Source of the DNA: Tetragonia tetragonoides
Taxonomy: Eukaryota > Streptophyta > Magnoliopsida > Caryophyllales > Aizoaceae
DNA length: 64,000 nucleotides
Direction of reading: 5' to 3'
NCBI GenBank assembly: GCA_038025085.1
Contig: CM076152.1
Span: 24,946,001 to 25,010,000, forward strand
Shown here: one piece after another, positions 22,657-32,831 of the stretch
Layout of the letters: each line of letters starts with the position of its first letter
Numbering within the stretch: position 1 is the stretch's first letter
Translations under genes and position numbers: made by a program
Notes under the pieces: model-generated
Database searches by the model: none
What the model was told of the DNA's origin: nothing
What the model saw: the letters and a program-made list of their open reading frames with translations, nothing else

Positions 22657-24111
22657 CTCCCTCCATCCAATGTTTACGTTCACAGTATCAATTGGCACAA
22701 GCAATTTTCGACAAGTCTTATTTCATTTTTCGAGCAAAAAGCGAAATAACAAAGTGGTCTATGGTGATGTCAGAATTTGCGCCTATTTGTATCTATTTAG
22801 TGATCAATTTGCTAGTTTTCCTATAGCCTCGATGTGGTGAAAAAAACTGATTCAATGAGATATGCCGTGCTTGCATTAAGATTTAAAACTTGTCCTCTAC
22901 TTTCAGGAAATGTTTGGAAGAGAGAACTTACAATAATACAACGTCGCATTCTCCGAAAATTAAGAAAGAAAAAAAGATATATCAAGAAAAAGATTTATCC
23001 GAGAAAAAATCATACTAGTTACATCGAATTACAAACTACACGAAAGTTGCCCCTTTTTCATGGAAAATTACCCATCACAAAGATGCACAGAGGAACAAAA
23101 TGAACTTCATGTATCTATTTTCTAGTCAATCCAAAATCAAGATTGGACGTGATTTCCTGAAATGCTCTGATTGGCCCAGGTGAATACGGTTGTCATCGAT
23201 CTTGTTTTTAATGAGAGTAAACTTTGACCTTGACGTTCCAAGTAAGCCCTTATCTAATATGACCTTTTCATTCTCTCTCCCCTTCCTTTAACCCACCCTA
23301 ACCACTGATTCAACCACCACCACCATGAACATCCCCTTCTTTTTCTCTCTCCTTAGATCACCATTAACCACAATTACCTCTCTCTCTCTCTCCTCATATC
23401 ACCATAACCACCACCCTCTTTCTCTCTCTCCTCGGAAAACTAGATCCATTACCATCCCCTCTTCTCTCTTTCTCTCTCCTCATATCTACCCACCAACCAA
23501 CAGCCTCCACCACCACCAGTGAAAATTGAAGCCCATAAAAAGAGGGAACTAGTTTCTGGCATAAAGTGAAGTACCAGACACCTTAAAGTGAGAAGATATA
23601 GGATATAGAGGAGCATAGAGAGAGTCCGCGAGGAGAGAGAATGTCGATATGGACCAATTGGGCTCCGAAATTGGTGGCAGGAAAGCGAGTGGAGGAGAAC
23701 GGTGGCGGCTGACAGCCGTCATCGATGACGTTGAGTCTCACATGTGGTTGGGTGGTGGTAGTGGTTGTACGGGAGAGAGATTTGAAGAGAGAGAAAGAAA
23801 GATTGGGTTATTATGGCGCAATGGCTGGTGATCTGAGAAAGGGTAGTGGTGCTAGTTTTTTATTTGAGGAGAGAGAGAGGGGGTTATGGTGGTGGTGGAG
23901 ATGGACTGAGCAAATCCAATAAGGTTGGATTAGTTTATGTCAATGGGCTAAATTAGTTTAATTAATAAATAAATTAAGAAAACTAAATTGATTTAAAGTG
24001 AGGGGCAAAGGGTAATTTCATAGCAAAAAGTTTACCAAAAAAAGATTTGTGAACGTAAACGAGAGACGGACCAAAAAGGAAACTGGGAACTTAAACACGG
24101 GACGAAGGGAG
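22657..24111. mobile_element. Stowaway-like (Tc1/mariner) element, 1.46 kb
   Basis: TA target duplication (22655-22656, 24112-24113) and terminal inverted repeats CTCCCTCCATCC and, inverted, CTCCCTTCGTCC that align over about 33 bp. An inner 13 bp perfect inverted repeat, gtttacgttcaca / tgtgaacgtaaac, lies at 22671-22683 and near 24046-24059. It is far longer than a usual Stowaway MITE because of captured DNA, including mitochondrial rps4. No transposase is seen. CT-rich stretches (23270-23480) and GA-rich ones (23600-23900) form a loose inverted arrangement. Confidence 0.75.
22832..23160 (+). pseudogene. rps4: Mitochondrial rps4 5' fragment (NUMT)
   Basis: Nuclear copy of the start of the plant mitochondrial gene for small-subunit ribosomal protein S4. 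The frame from 22834 shows the family signature: RELTIIQRRILRKLR, a basic KKKIYPRKN run, LQTTRKLPLFHG, LPITKMHRGTK. The original start is recognisable at 22832 (ATGTGG), followed by a frameshift. A TGA stands right after MHRGTK (CGA in the mitochondrial gene), and similarity fades by about 23160. Only about a third of the gene is present and there is no transit peptide, so it is dead. It sits wholly inside the Stowaway-like element. Confidence 0.85.
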
Positions 24112-24112
24112 T

Positions 24113-24524
24113 ATTTTCTTAACAAAAAGACGTAAAATACAAATGGAAAAGAAACATATTGGAGCCCTTACATACAGTAAAGAGAGAAAAGAGAAGAGAA
24201 AAAGAAACTATAAACAACCACCCTCAATTCATCACACATCCACCATATTTTTAACCCCTACTTTCAGTAGAGAGAGGAGATAGAATGACCTTCAGAATAA
24301 CCTTCATTCAAAACAACACATTTAATACAAGGCCATGAATCAGAATTTCTTGATTGGGAATCGCAAATTAGAGGTCATTGGCCCTTGATTTGTTCCCTTT
24401 GGCCGCTAATTAGTGGTTGATGGCCGTTTGAAGCAAGAGAACTAAGAACAAAATATGGAGATGACTCACATTTACAATATATGAATATTTACATACTCTA
24501 AATTAATTATATACAATATCATAT
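24113..24524. other. hAT-like element interior, no gene
   Basis: AT-rich stretch between the Stowaway-like element and the LTR cluster. It includes atatggagatgactcacat at 24453-24471, repeated with one change right after the cluster at 27231. Confidence 0.5.
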
Positions 24525-25397
24525 TGTTGGGATTTTTGACCCACACAATAAATCCCTTCAATTAGGACCCAAACACTCTAATACCAATTGCGGAATTAAC
24601 AATAAAATACAGAAAACAACACACAATAATCAACACCAAATACAACGTGGAAACCCCTCAATTGAGGAAAAACCACGGGACAAACCGACAACTAATCCAC
24701 TAATATCAAATCAATAGTGATTACAATGTCGATACCATCACATCTACAACCAAGGTAAACAACACAATTCCTAGTACAAGCGGCCCAGTACAATATCAAT
24801 ACCATCTGATTGACACTACTACCAAAATACTTAGGATTGACACAATTACCTGTTGTAGGAACCTCGTTGGTTTTATGCCCGAACCAACAAACGCGTCACC
24901 GTTGGTTTTATGCCCGAACCAACAAACGCCATACCTACGAACTCCCTGCCGTAGTCATTCACCACCTAATTAGGTCTCTCCCTAATTAGGACTTTCTTCA
25001 TCTTCTCGGTTTATAGGGCGGCTCAGCATCCGGAATACTCTCCCTCTCACAAGTTTTCTTTATGGCTGACTGACGGCTTGCTCTCATAGCCTCGCCATGT
25101 GCTCTGTCGCCTGTCACTATGGTTACCGTGCCCTCACATAGGGCTCACCGCACACCCTTCACGGCAAAATGATTTGCCTTTTTATATCAAGCCTAAGTTA
25201 GCTTCTTAGGCATACCGCTTGACTTATTTAGGTTTTTGTCCCTTTTACCTTATGGGCCACCAGCCCAATGATACCATTCTCACCAAAACCCATCCAAGTC
25301 AATTCGGATACAACCTGCACATTCCAAACTTTAATTTCTTTCTTTTTTTTTTCTTTTCTCTTTTGGTGTTTGATACAAATTGGGATACAGCCCAACA
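24525..25397 (-). repeat. LTR of the cluster, minus strand (873 bp)
   Basis: Ends TGTTGGGATTTTTGACC (left) and, inverted, TGTTGGGCTGTATCCC (right). It includes a 31 bp tandem duplication (cgttggttttatgcccgaac..., about 24869-24930) absent from the other two copies. The PPT lies to its right, so it was a 3' LTR. Confidence 0.8.
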
Positions 25398-25559
25398 AAT
25401 CTCCCCCATTATAATTTGTGGGGAATAAATCCAGATCCACTTCTTGTTCTAGTGTCCATCAATACGAAATTCACCATCGCCCGATCTTCTGTGTATGTCT
25501 TCATCTCTTATAACCATAAGTGCTCCCAAGATTACAAACCATAAGCTCCGATACCATTA

Positions 25560-26322
25560 AGTTGGGAGGTATCGCAATTTGCGAAAACACCAAAAGAAAA
25601 AGAAAAAGGAAAAAAAAGGAAAGTTACTTCAGTGTACGTGACTTGAGTTTTGTGGGCTTTAATTGCATTGGCCCACAAGTGAAGCTAGGCAACTAGTAAT
25701 ACCTAGTAATGCTAGTATAAAGGAGAAGTTACGTTGAGATAGAAGTTTGCTCTTGCAAGCGGCAGTGAGGCCGTGAGCCAGCCGTGACGTGGAGCTCGAT
25801 GACAGCAGTGAGGCCGTGAGTTAGGGAAGATCCGGTATTGATAACGAGGGAGAGTGTTCCGGATGTTGAGCCGTCCAATATGAAGATTAAGAAAGTCCTA
25901 ATTAGGGGGAGATTTAATTAGGTGGATGACTACAACGGAGAGTACATGAGGCGTTTATTGGTTCGGGCAGAAAACCAACGGGTTTCCTACAACAGGTATT
26001 TGTGTCAATCCTAGTATTTTGGTAGTAGTGTCAATCGGGTGGTATTGATATTGTACTAGGCCGCTTGTACTAGGAGTTGTGTAGTTTACCTTGGTTGTAG
26101 ATGTGTTATCGGATGATACTGACTTGTAATCACTATAGAGTTATTAGTGGATTTGTCTGTCGGTTTGACCCGTGGTTTTTACCCTATTGGGGTTTTCCAC
26201 GTTATTTTTAGTGTTGATTATTGTGTGTTGTTTTCTGTATTTTATTGTTAATTCCGCAATTGGTATTAGAGTGTTTGGGTTCTAATTTGAGAGATTTATT
26301 CTGTGGGTCAAAAATCCCAACA
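25560..26322 (+). repeat. LTR of the cluster, middle, plus strand (763 bp)
   Basis: Starts agttgggaggtatcg (TG mutated to AG) and ends aaaatcccaaca. It is followed by ag and the PBS. It serves as the 5' LTR of the right-hand element. Confidence 0.8.
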
Positions 26323-26481
26323 AGTGGTATCAGAGCTTATGGTTTGTAATCTTGGGAGCACTCATAATTATAGGAGATGAAGACACACACAGAAGATTCG
26401 GCGATAGCGAGTTCGTGTTAATGGACACTGAAACAAGAAGCGATCTGAGTTTGTTCTCCACAAATTGTGATGAGGGAGATT

Positions 26482-27230
26482 TATTGGGAGGTATCCCAAT
26501 TTGTGGAAACACCAAAAGAAAAAGAAAAAGGAAAAAAAGGAAAGTTACTTCAGTGTACGTGACTTGAGTTTTGTGGGCTTTAATTGCCTTGGCCCACAAG
26601 TGAAGCTTGGCAACTAGTAATACCTAGTAATGCTAGTATAAAGGAGAAGTTACGTTGAGATAGAAGTTTGCTCTTGCAAGCGGCAGTGAGGCCGTGAGCC
26701 AGCCGGGATGCCGTGATGTGTAGCTCGATGACGGCAGTGAGGCTGTGAGCTAGGGGAGATCTGTTATTGATAAAGAGGGAGAGTGCTCCGGACTTTGAGT
26801 CGCCCAATATGAAGATTAAGAAAGTCCTAGTTATGGGGAGACCTAATTAGGTGGATGACTACGACGGAGAGGTCGTACATGAGGCGTTTGTTGGTTCGGA
26901 CAGAAAACTATCCGGTTTCCTACAACAGGTATTTGTGTCAATCCTAGTATTTTGGTAGTATTGTCAATCGGGTGGTATTGATATTGTACTGGGCCGATTG
27001 TACTAGGAGTTGTGTAGTTTACCTTGGTTGTAGATGTGTTATCGGATGATACCGACTTGTAATCACTATTGAGTTATTAGTGGATTTGTCTGTCGGTTTG
27101 GCCTTCCACGTTATATTTGGTGTTGATTATTGTGTGTTATTTTCTGTATTTTATTGCTAGTTCCGCAACTGGTATTAGAGTGTTTGGGTCCTAATTGGAG
27201 GGATTTATTGTGTGGGTCAAAATCCCAACA
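26482..27230 (+). repeat. LTR of the cluster, right, plus strand (749 bp)
   Basis: Starts tattgggaggtatccc after the PPT and ends gtcaaaatcccaaca. It is very close to the middle LTR. Confidence 0.8.
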
Positions 27231-27585
27231 ATATGGAGATGCCTCACATGCAGGCCTTTCTGATAGCATTTTTGCTAATGATAGATGGAGAAAAAGAAAG
27301 GGAGATGGATGGGGATGATGGTAGGAAAGAATAAGGATGAAGGAGAGGGAAGTGAAGCAGTTACTAAAAAGAAGATATAAGCCCTAATTCATATATATAC
27401 TCTATTTTTTTAAGGAAACCATCTATTTGTCCGGTCCGGCCCAAATTCGGAGAACGCTAGGTTTTGGGCCGAACTAGAGCAGAACCCTACCAAAGGAAAT
27501 TGAAGAACCTGGGACCAGACCGGATACCGCCGGCCCGGTCAAAGAAACCGGAATGGACTATATTTGCACACCCCTAGTTGTATGT

Positions 27586-28182
27586 CTTGTGCTGCACAAA
27601 CTTGTTAATGTATTATTGATTATAAAATTTGTGAATCGTCTTTAAAAATGCAAAACAAATAATGAAATAATTAACTAATTTGGATAATATATCAAAGTAT
27701 TATCATTTTGTCATATTGTGACTTTAATCTATCAATTTTTATAAAAGGTTAAAATATGACTTGATATTGAATTATCTTCTTAGATAGATCACTTTATTGC
27801 TTCTTGAAAGTATTATATCAAAAAAAAAATAAAAGAGACCAAACAATTAGATCTACAAAAAGGTGCATTGGGAAATTCTTGAAGTTCTTGGAGGAAATAT
27901 CTCTATTTATAAAACAAGTTTATACCTGAAAATTGAAAATTTGTCATGTGTTATGCAAAAGAAGTCACATGTCATGAGTTGTTCCTCATTTTAAAAAAAT
28001 AGGTGAATTATCTTTCAATAGGTTAATTAAAAAATACTAAATAAATCATTAAATAACTTTTGTGATTCTCACTCACTCTCCCGACGAAAGAATAATTTCT
28101 CATTCATTTTCAATTGTATTAATTCTCTTTGCATTGAGCTAGACTAATTACTATTTTACTTACAAGAATAACAATTGATAAT
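27586..28182. other. AT-rich stretch, no gene seen
   Basis: About 600 bp between the hAT-like element and the next LTR. No ORF, repeat or motif worth naming. Confidence 0.6.
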
Positions 28183-29318
28183 TGTAGACGCCTAAAAAGT
28201 GTCTTCAGATTTCCCCGCAAAAGCCCAGTGATAAAATGAGTAATTTATACACTTGAAAACTATTTTAGCTTTGATAGGTAAAATAAGGTCTCAGGTTTTT
28301 CCTCGATCACTCCTTTATTTCGATCACATTCAAAAGCCTGTTCAAGAGCTTTCCAACGACACCTCTAGTGTCTTTTCCCGACCCTCGGTTGCAAAGTTGC
28401 TGATCGAGGGTAAAATCGTCTTTTATTGCAGAAGGGTAAAACGGTCTTTTCACATTCTCAGAATATTCGAAATTCATCCGAGAAATCAAAAATTGACTAG
28501 ATGTCATCACATGACAACATCCAGTTGACATCTCCACAGCCGCCAGCGGCTCTCGCTGGAGCCAGCTGTCGCCCACTTTTTCACCCGATTTTTAGCACAC
28601 GACTCTTCTTTCTTCACCTGTCCAACCCTGCTTCGTCCCCTATAAATATGACCCTCACCGCTCATTCAAAAATACACAGTCTACAGTTGACAACCTCTAT
28701 TCTCAGTTGAGTATTCATGAGCTTCTCCCTCTTTCTTTTACAAATTCTCGGTTGAGTACTCCCGAGCTTCCCCCTCTTTCTTTGCTTAAGATGTTGTTTT
28801 TACTATTCAATTGCTAAGTAGCCTACAGTTCACGTACTAAACTCATGAGGGCTCGCAAATTAATTTCTCAATTGTTTATGTTCTAGTAGTCAAAATGTAG
28901 ATATCATGCTAATCATGCTTTTCTTTTGCTTCCTAAATACTGTCTTTCTATTTGGCAAATAAGCATGTCTAGCTATTGTAATGCTCAACCTGTCAATCAA
29001 ATGCATGTCTAAATAAGGGCCAATAAATAAATGTGTGCTGCTTGTGATGAACCAATTAATAGTCTAATCTAGGTTGTTAATCCGATTTTGTGTGGGAATC
29101 ATGTCTTTAAATTGATTATGCAAACCTGAGTTAGTAGAGGCTGTCATAAAACGGGCGAGTTGGGTGCCTAACACCTTCTCACCTCGTACCTTTGCCCCCA
29201 AATCCTTTATTCTTGGGTACTCATATGTTCCATATGGGCGGGAGTCTTTCTAAAAACATGATTAGTTCACTTTTCGCGCTACTGGGTTGTCCCTTTGGTT
29301 GTCGTTTCGGTTTGTCCC
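28183..29318 (+). repeat. Tat-like LTR (copy W), first part
   Basis: Starts TGTAGACGCC and follows the Tat LTR consensus, with the GC-rich motif near 28540-28575 and a TATA box (cctataaata, near 28640-28650). It is split by the Ty3/gypsy element at 29319 and resumes at 35193. More diverged than the copies at 39071 and 59807. Confidence 0.8.
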
Positions 29319-29980
29319 TGATACAGGAGCAGGTACGTTAAAGGACAAGCAAGAAGACGACGAATCAAGAACGCCCAAGAACCCAGTTCTTGAAACGTTA
29401 ATGCTTGATCTTGAGCTGCTCATTGCCAAGAGTATAATGCCACGTGAGGTAAAGTGTGAGGTAACTATGTTAGAGTGGCAAGAAGATGACTAGAAGCTGA
29501 AAAGAAGAAGCCTTGGGCGCCAAGGAAATTGTTCCAGCGTTTCGAGCCTTGGGCGCCAAGTAATTAGCTGTTTGAGTTTGATTTCATTTGCCTATTTCCT
29601 TAATTAGTTAGAATATGTTTAGGAAAGTAGTATTCTGATTATTAGTAAAATTAGGAGTCCATTAGGTATTAGGAAAGCTGTTAATTAGCTCGTTTTACAA
29701 TTGTAGTCAGTTTCGTAGTTAGTTTCATATTCGGACTAGGATTAGGATTTCGAATAGCTTTAGATTTCTTTGTCTATAAATAGGGGAGATCTTTGCTACT
29801 GTAAACTCGTGCTTTGATGATTAATTATTGATTACGTGAGTATTTACCCCTCAAACTGAGTGATTCAGGTTGAAACCCTTACGAGTGATTTGTGAGTTGT
29901 TCTTGAGTGATTCTTGAACAAGATCCCTTTGTGTGATACTATCAAAGGTTAATTTCCGTTTTGTTACTTATTTCACATCA
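29319..29980 (+). repeat. 5' LTR of element G
   Basis: TGATACAGG...TTTCACATCA, with TATA box at 29775-29782. It carries two copies of the near-palindrome cttgggcgccaag (29510-29522 and about 29550-29562). The C-terminal end of the element's reading frame is also encoded here (TLKDKQEDDESRTPKNPVLE...). Confidence 0.9.
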
Positions 29981-29982
29981 AC

Positions 29983-29994
29983 TTGGTATCAGAG
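29983..29994 (+). promoter_or_regulatory. Primer binding site of element G
   Basis: TGGTATCAGAGC, a perfect tRNA-iMet-type site, two bases after the LTR end. Confidence 0.9.
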
Positions 29995-30143
29995 CTAAAG
30001 GTTTGAGCTTTCTTAAGTTTAAACAACACGGTCCTGAGCATAAACACGACACCATAGCGAGCTTTAGAGAAAGATTCTTGCAAGATCCGCCCTTTGTTCA
30101 CGAAGACAGCCAAGAAACCCCCAAGAAACCAACAACCGAAGCT

Positions 30144-32785
30144 ATGGGTGAGCCCAGCGAACTAGCAAAGTTGTTAACAGCCATGGAGGATCTTAGGACG
30201 TCTTTCAAATCTCAAGAAGAGCGGATGGCTGCTATGGAAAGAAGAAACCAAGAAGATAGGGAGAACATGGAGACAAGGATGCGCAGAATTCATTGGAGAA
30301 ACCACAACCGTGACCCCGACTTCGATGAGGAGTTTGAAGACACAAGTGGGACTAGAACCAATCACGCTCCTAAACCACGACATCCCTATGATGATGATAG
30401 GAACTTGAAGGTCGAACTACCTGAATATGACGGTTCCTACGACCCAGAGGCCTTTCTCTATTGGCTTAGAACTATGGAGAGAGTCTTTGAATACAAGGAG
30501 TATGATGAGCGGCGAAGATGCAAGTTAGCCACGCTTAAACTCACCAAGCATGCTTCTTTATGGTATGAAAACCTAAAGGCTCGACGCAAGAAGGAAGAGA
30601 AAGCAAAGATTGAGACTTGGGACAAACTCAAGAAATATTTAAAGAAACGATTTTTGCCTAAAGAATTTGAGCAAGTACAGTTTTTGAAACTCACGTCCTT
30701 AAGCCAAGAAACCTCAAGTGTACAAGACTACCTCCAGAAGTTTGAACATATGCACATGATGTGTGATCTTGAGGAGAAGGAGGAGTTAAAGATCGCGCGG
30801 TTCATCAAAGGTCTAAACCTAACTCTAAGGCGCAAGGTAGAGCTTGTTCCTTACGTAACCTTTGAGGACGTCTGCAAAATTGCTCTCAAGATTGAGAAGC
30901 AAGAGAAGGAGCAAAAACCGGTTGCCCGTGATGTCATTAAAGGCTATACAAATTTTCGGAACCAATACAATGCGAGAGAGAATGCAACATTCTCCAAGAG
31001 CGCAAGTGTCCCTAGCAAGCCCGTAACTCAAGACAAAGGCAAAGCCGTGGCTACTAAGGACAAGAACCAACTGCGTTGTTTCAAGTGTCAAGGATATGGA
31101 CACTATGCCTATGAGTGCGGCTTGAAGAAAGCGCTCACCATCGCTGAGCTAGAAGAGATGGAACCCTCGTTTGTTATGTCCATAACCGAGGATAGTGATA
31201 AAGATAATGGAGAGCCATTCATTGAAGACTATGGTATACCCGAGGTTGGAGAGACCCTAATCCTTACGAAGTTGCTACATACGACTGTGGCCGATGATGA
31301 GTCCGACCAAAGGGAGCAAATATTCCATTCTCGCTGCAAGGTTAGAGGTAAAGTTTGCAATTTGATTATTGACTCTGGGAGTTGTACTAATGTTGCCTCT
31401 AAAGAGATGGTTAATAAGCTTGATTTGCCTACTAAAAGTCATCCTAAACCCTATACTGTGCAATGGTTGAATGATGGGGGAGGGTTAAAAGTGACTAAAC
31501 AAGCTAGAGTTTGCTTTACTTTAGGGTGTTATAAAGACGATCTATGGTGTGATGTACTGCCTATGGGTGTTTGTCATATATTGTTAGGTCGTCCTTGGCA
31601 ATTTGATAGAAAAGTTAGTCATGATGGTGTAAACAATATCTATACTGTTGAGCATAACCAAAAACGAATCAAATTGTTACCCTTGACTGCCACTCAAGTT
31701 AAAGAAGCAAAGGCCGGTAAAAAGGCGAGTCGTGTAATGGTCATAGGAGAGAAAGAGATGGAAAAAGAGGTGGCTAGTGAAACTATGAGCTACCTAGTGT
31801 TGTTGTTTGAACCTAACATGTGTAACAATCCCAATTATGATCCTGAGTTATGCCTATTGTTAGAGAGGTTCAAAGAAGTGTTCCCCGAGGAGTTACCCCC
31901 TGGTTTACCTCCTATGCGTGGCATAGAACACCAAATTGACCTAGTTCCTGGAGCACCACTTCCAAATAGGCCAGCATATCAGTGTAACCCCGAAGAAGCC
32001 AAAGAGTTACAAAGGCAAGTTGAAGAGCTTGTGCAAAGAGGCTATGTGAGAGAAAGTCTAAGTCCATGCGTTGTTCCTGCGTTACTTGTGCCTAAGAAAG
32101 ATGAGACATGGCGTATGTGCATTGATAGTAGAGCTGTCAACAATATCACAATCAAATATAGGTTCCCTATGCCAAGATTAGATGATATGTTAGACGAGCT
32201 ACATGGTTCCCAGTTGTTTTCCAAGATAGATCTTAGAGATGGATACCATCAAGTGAGAATCAAGGAGGGGGATGAATGGAAAACCGCGTTCAAGACACGA
32301 CATGGTTTGTATGAGTGGTTAGTAATGCCTTTTGGCTTGTGCAATGCTCCTAGCACATTCATGAGGTTGATGAACGAGGTATTGAGAGCATTCCTTGGTA
32401 AATTTGTTGTGGTTTACCTTGATGATATTCTTATATTCAGCAAGACCAAGGAGGAACATCTAGTACATCTACAGCGCGTATTTGAGAAGCTAAAGGAACA
32501 ACAGCTTTTTGGCAAGTTAGAGAAGTGTGATTTCATGCTTCCTAAAGTTATATTCCTTGGTTACATTGTGTCCAAAGATGGTGTACATGTTGATCCGTCC
32601 AAGGTAGAAGCTATGGCTTCATGGCCAGCTCCAACCAATATACATGAGGTACGTAGTTTTCATGGCTTGGCATCATTTTATCGGAGGTTTATACGCAATT
32701 TTAGTTCCATTACTGCTCCTATTACTGAATTAATGAAAAAAAGAGAGTTTAATTGGAGTGAAAGTGCGCATAAGGCCTTGAATTA
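30144..32785 (+). pseudogene. Element G gag-protease-reverse transcriptase
   Basis: ATG at 30144 (MGEPSELAKLL) is the likely start, although the frame is open from the LTR. Order: coiled-coil N-terminus, gag capsid domain (LPEYDGSYDPEAFLYWL, 30415-30870), zinc knuckle CFKCQGYGHYAYEC (31077-31118), aspartic protease with IIDSGSCTNVAS (Asp-Ser-Gly at 31371-31379), and reverse transcriptase with YRFPMPRLDDMLDEL and the catalytic YLDD at 32415-32426. It stops at 32784 because a 53 bp tandem duplication shifts the frame. Until then the frame is uninterrupted. Confidence 0.9.
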
Positions 32786-32831
32786 ATGAAAAAAGGAGAG
32801 TTTAATTGGAGTGAAAGTGCGCAAAAGGCCT
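32727..32831 (+). repeat. 53 bp tandem duplication inside element G pol
   Basis: Units 32727-32779 and 32780-32831 (gaattaatgaaaaaa...aaggcctt) differ by about one base plus one substitution. 53 is not a multiple of three, so the duplication alone accounts for the stop at 32784 and the frame change at the RT/RNase H boundary. Confidence 0.9.

Larger units (their letters stand above)
24525..27230. mobile_element. TRIM-like cluster of three LTRs, inverted then direct
   Basis: Order: LTR(-) 24525-25397, internal(-) 25398-25559, LTR(+) 25560-26322, internal(+) 26323-26481, LTR(+) 26482-27230. The ends are TGTTGGG and CCCAACA, and the flanks share atat. Each internal region is only about 160 bp, from PBS (TGGTATCAGAGC at 26325-26336; its inverted form with one change at 25545-25556) to PPT (gatgagggagatt, 26469-26481; inverted aatctcccccattat, 25398-25412). 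No protein is coded. The right half is a complete short element. The left half lacks its own 5' LTR, and its PBS abuts the start of the plus-strand LTR. Confidence 0.8.
22319..27577. mobile_element. hAT-like nonautonomous element carrying nested insertions
   Basis: Flanked by ttgtatgt at 22311-22318 and 27578-27585, an 8 bp duplication as in hAT. The right end read inward is CTAGGGGTGTGCAAA, a common plant hAT terminus. The left end AAGGCTGCATACCGG is a diverged match. Both subterminal regions are dense in ccggtcc-type words (22330-22450 and 27425-27545). No transposase is present. Without the Stowaway-like element and the LTR cluster it would be about 1.1 kb. The weak left terminus is the main doubt. 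Confidence 0.55.

Noticed and set aside
22834..23103. ORF with clear RPS4 similarity as a working nuclear rps4
   Set aside because: Only the first third of the gene, a frameshift at the start, a stop after MHRGTK, no transit peptide and position inside a transposon.
22240..28010. Similar AT-rich flanks of the hAT-like element (gcaaaagatgtcac / gcaaaagaagtcac) as a large duplication
   Set aside because: The likeness covers only a few short words and could be chance; the 8 bp duplication is the better boundary evidence.
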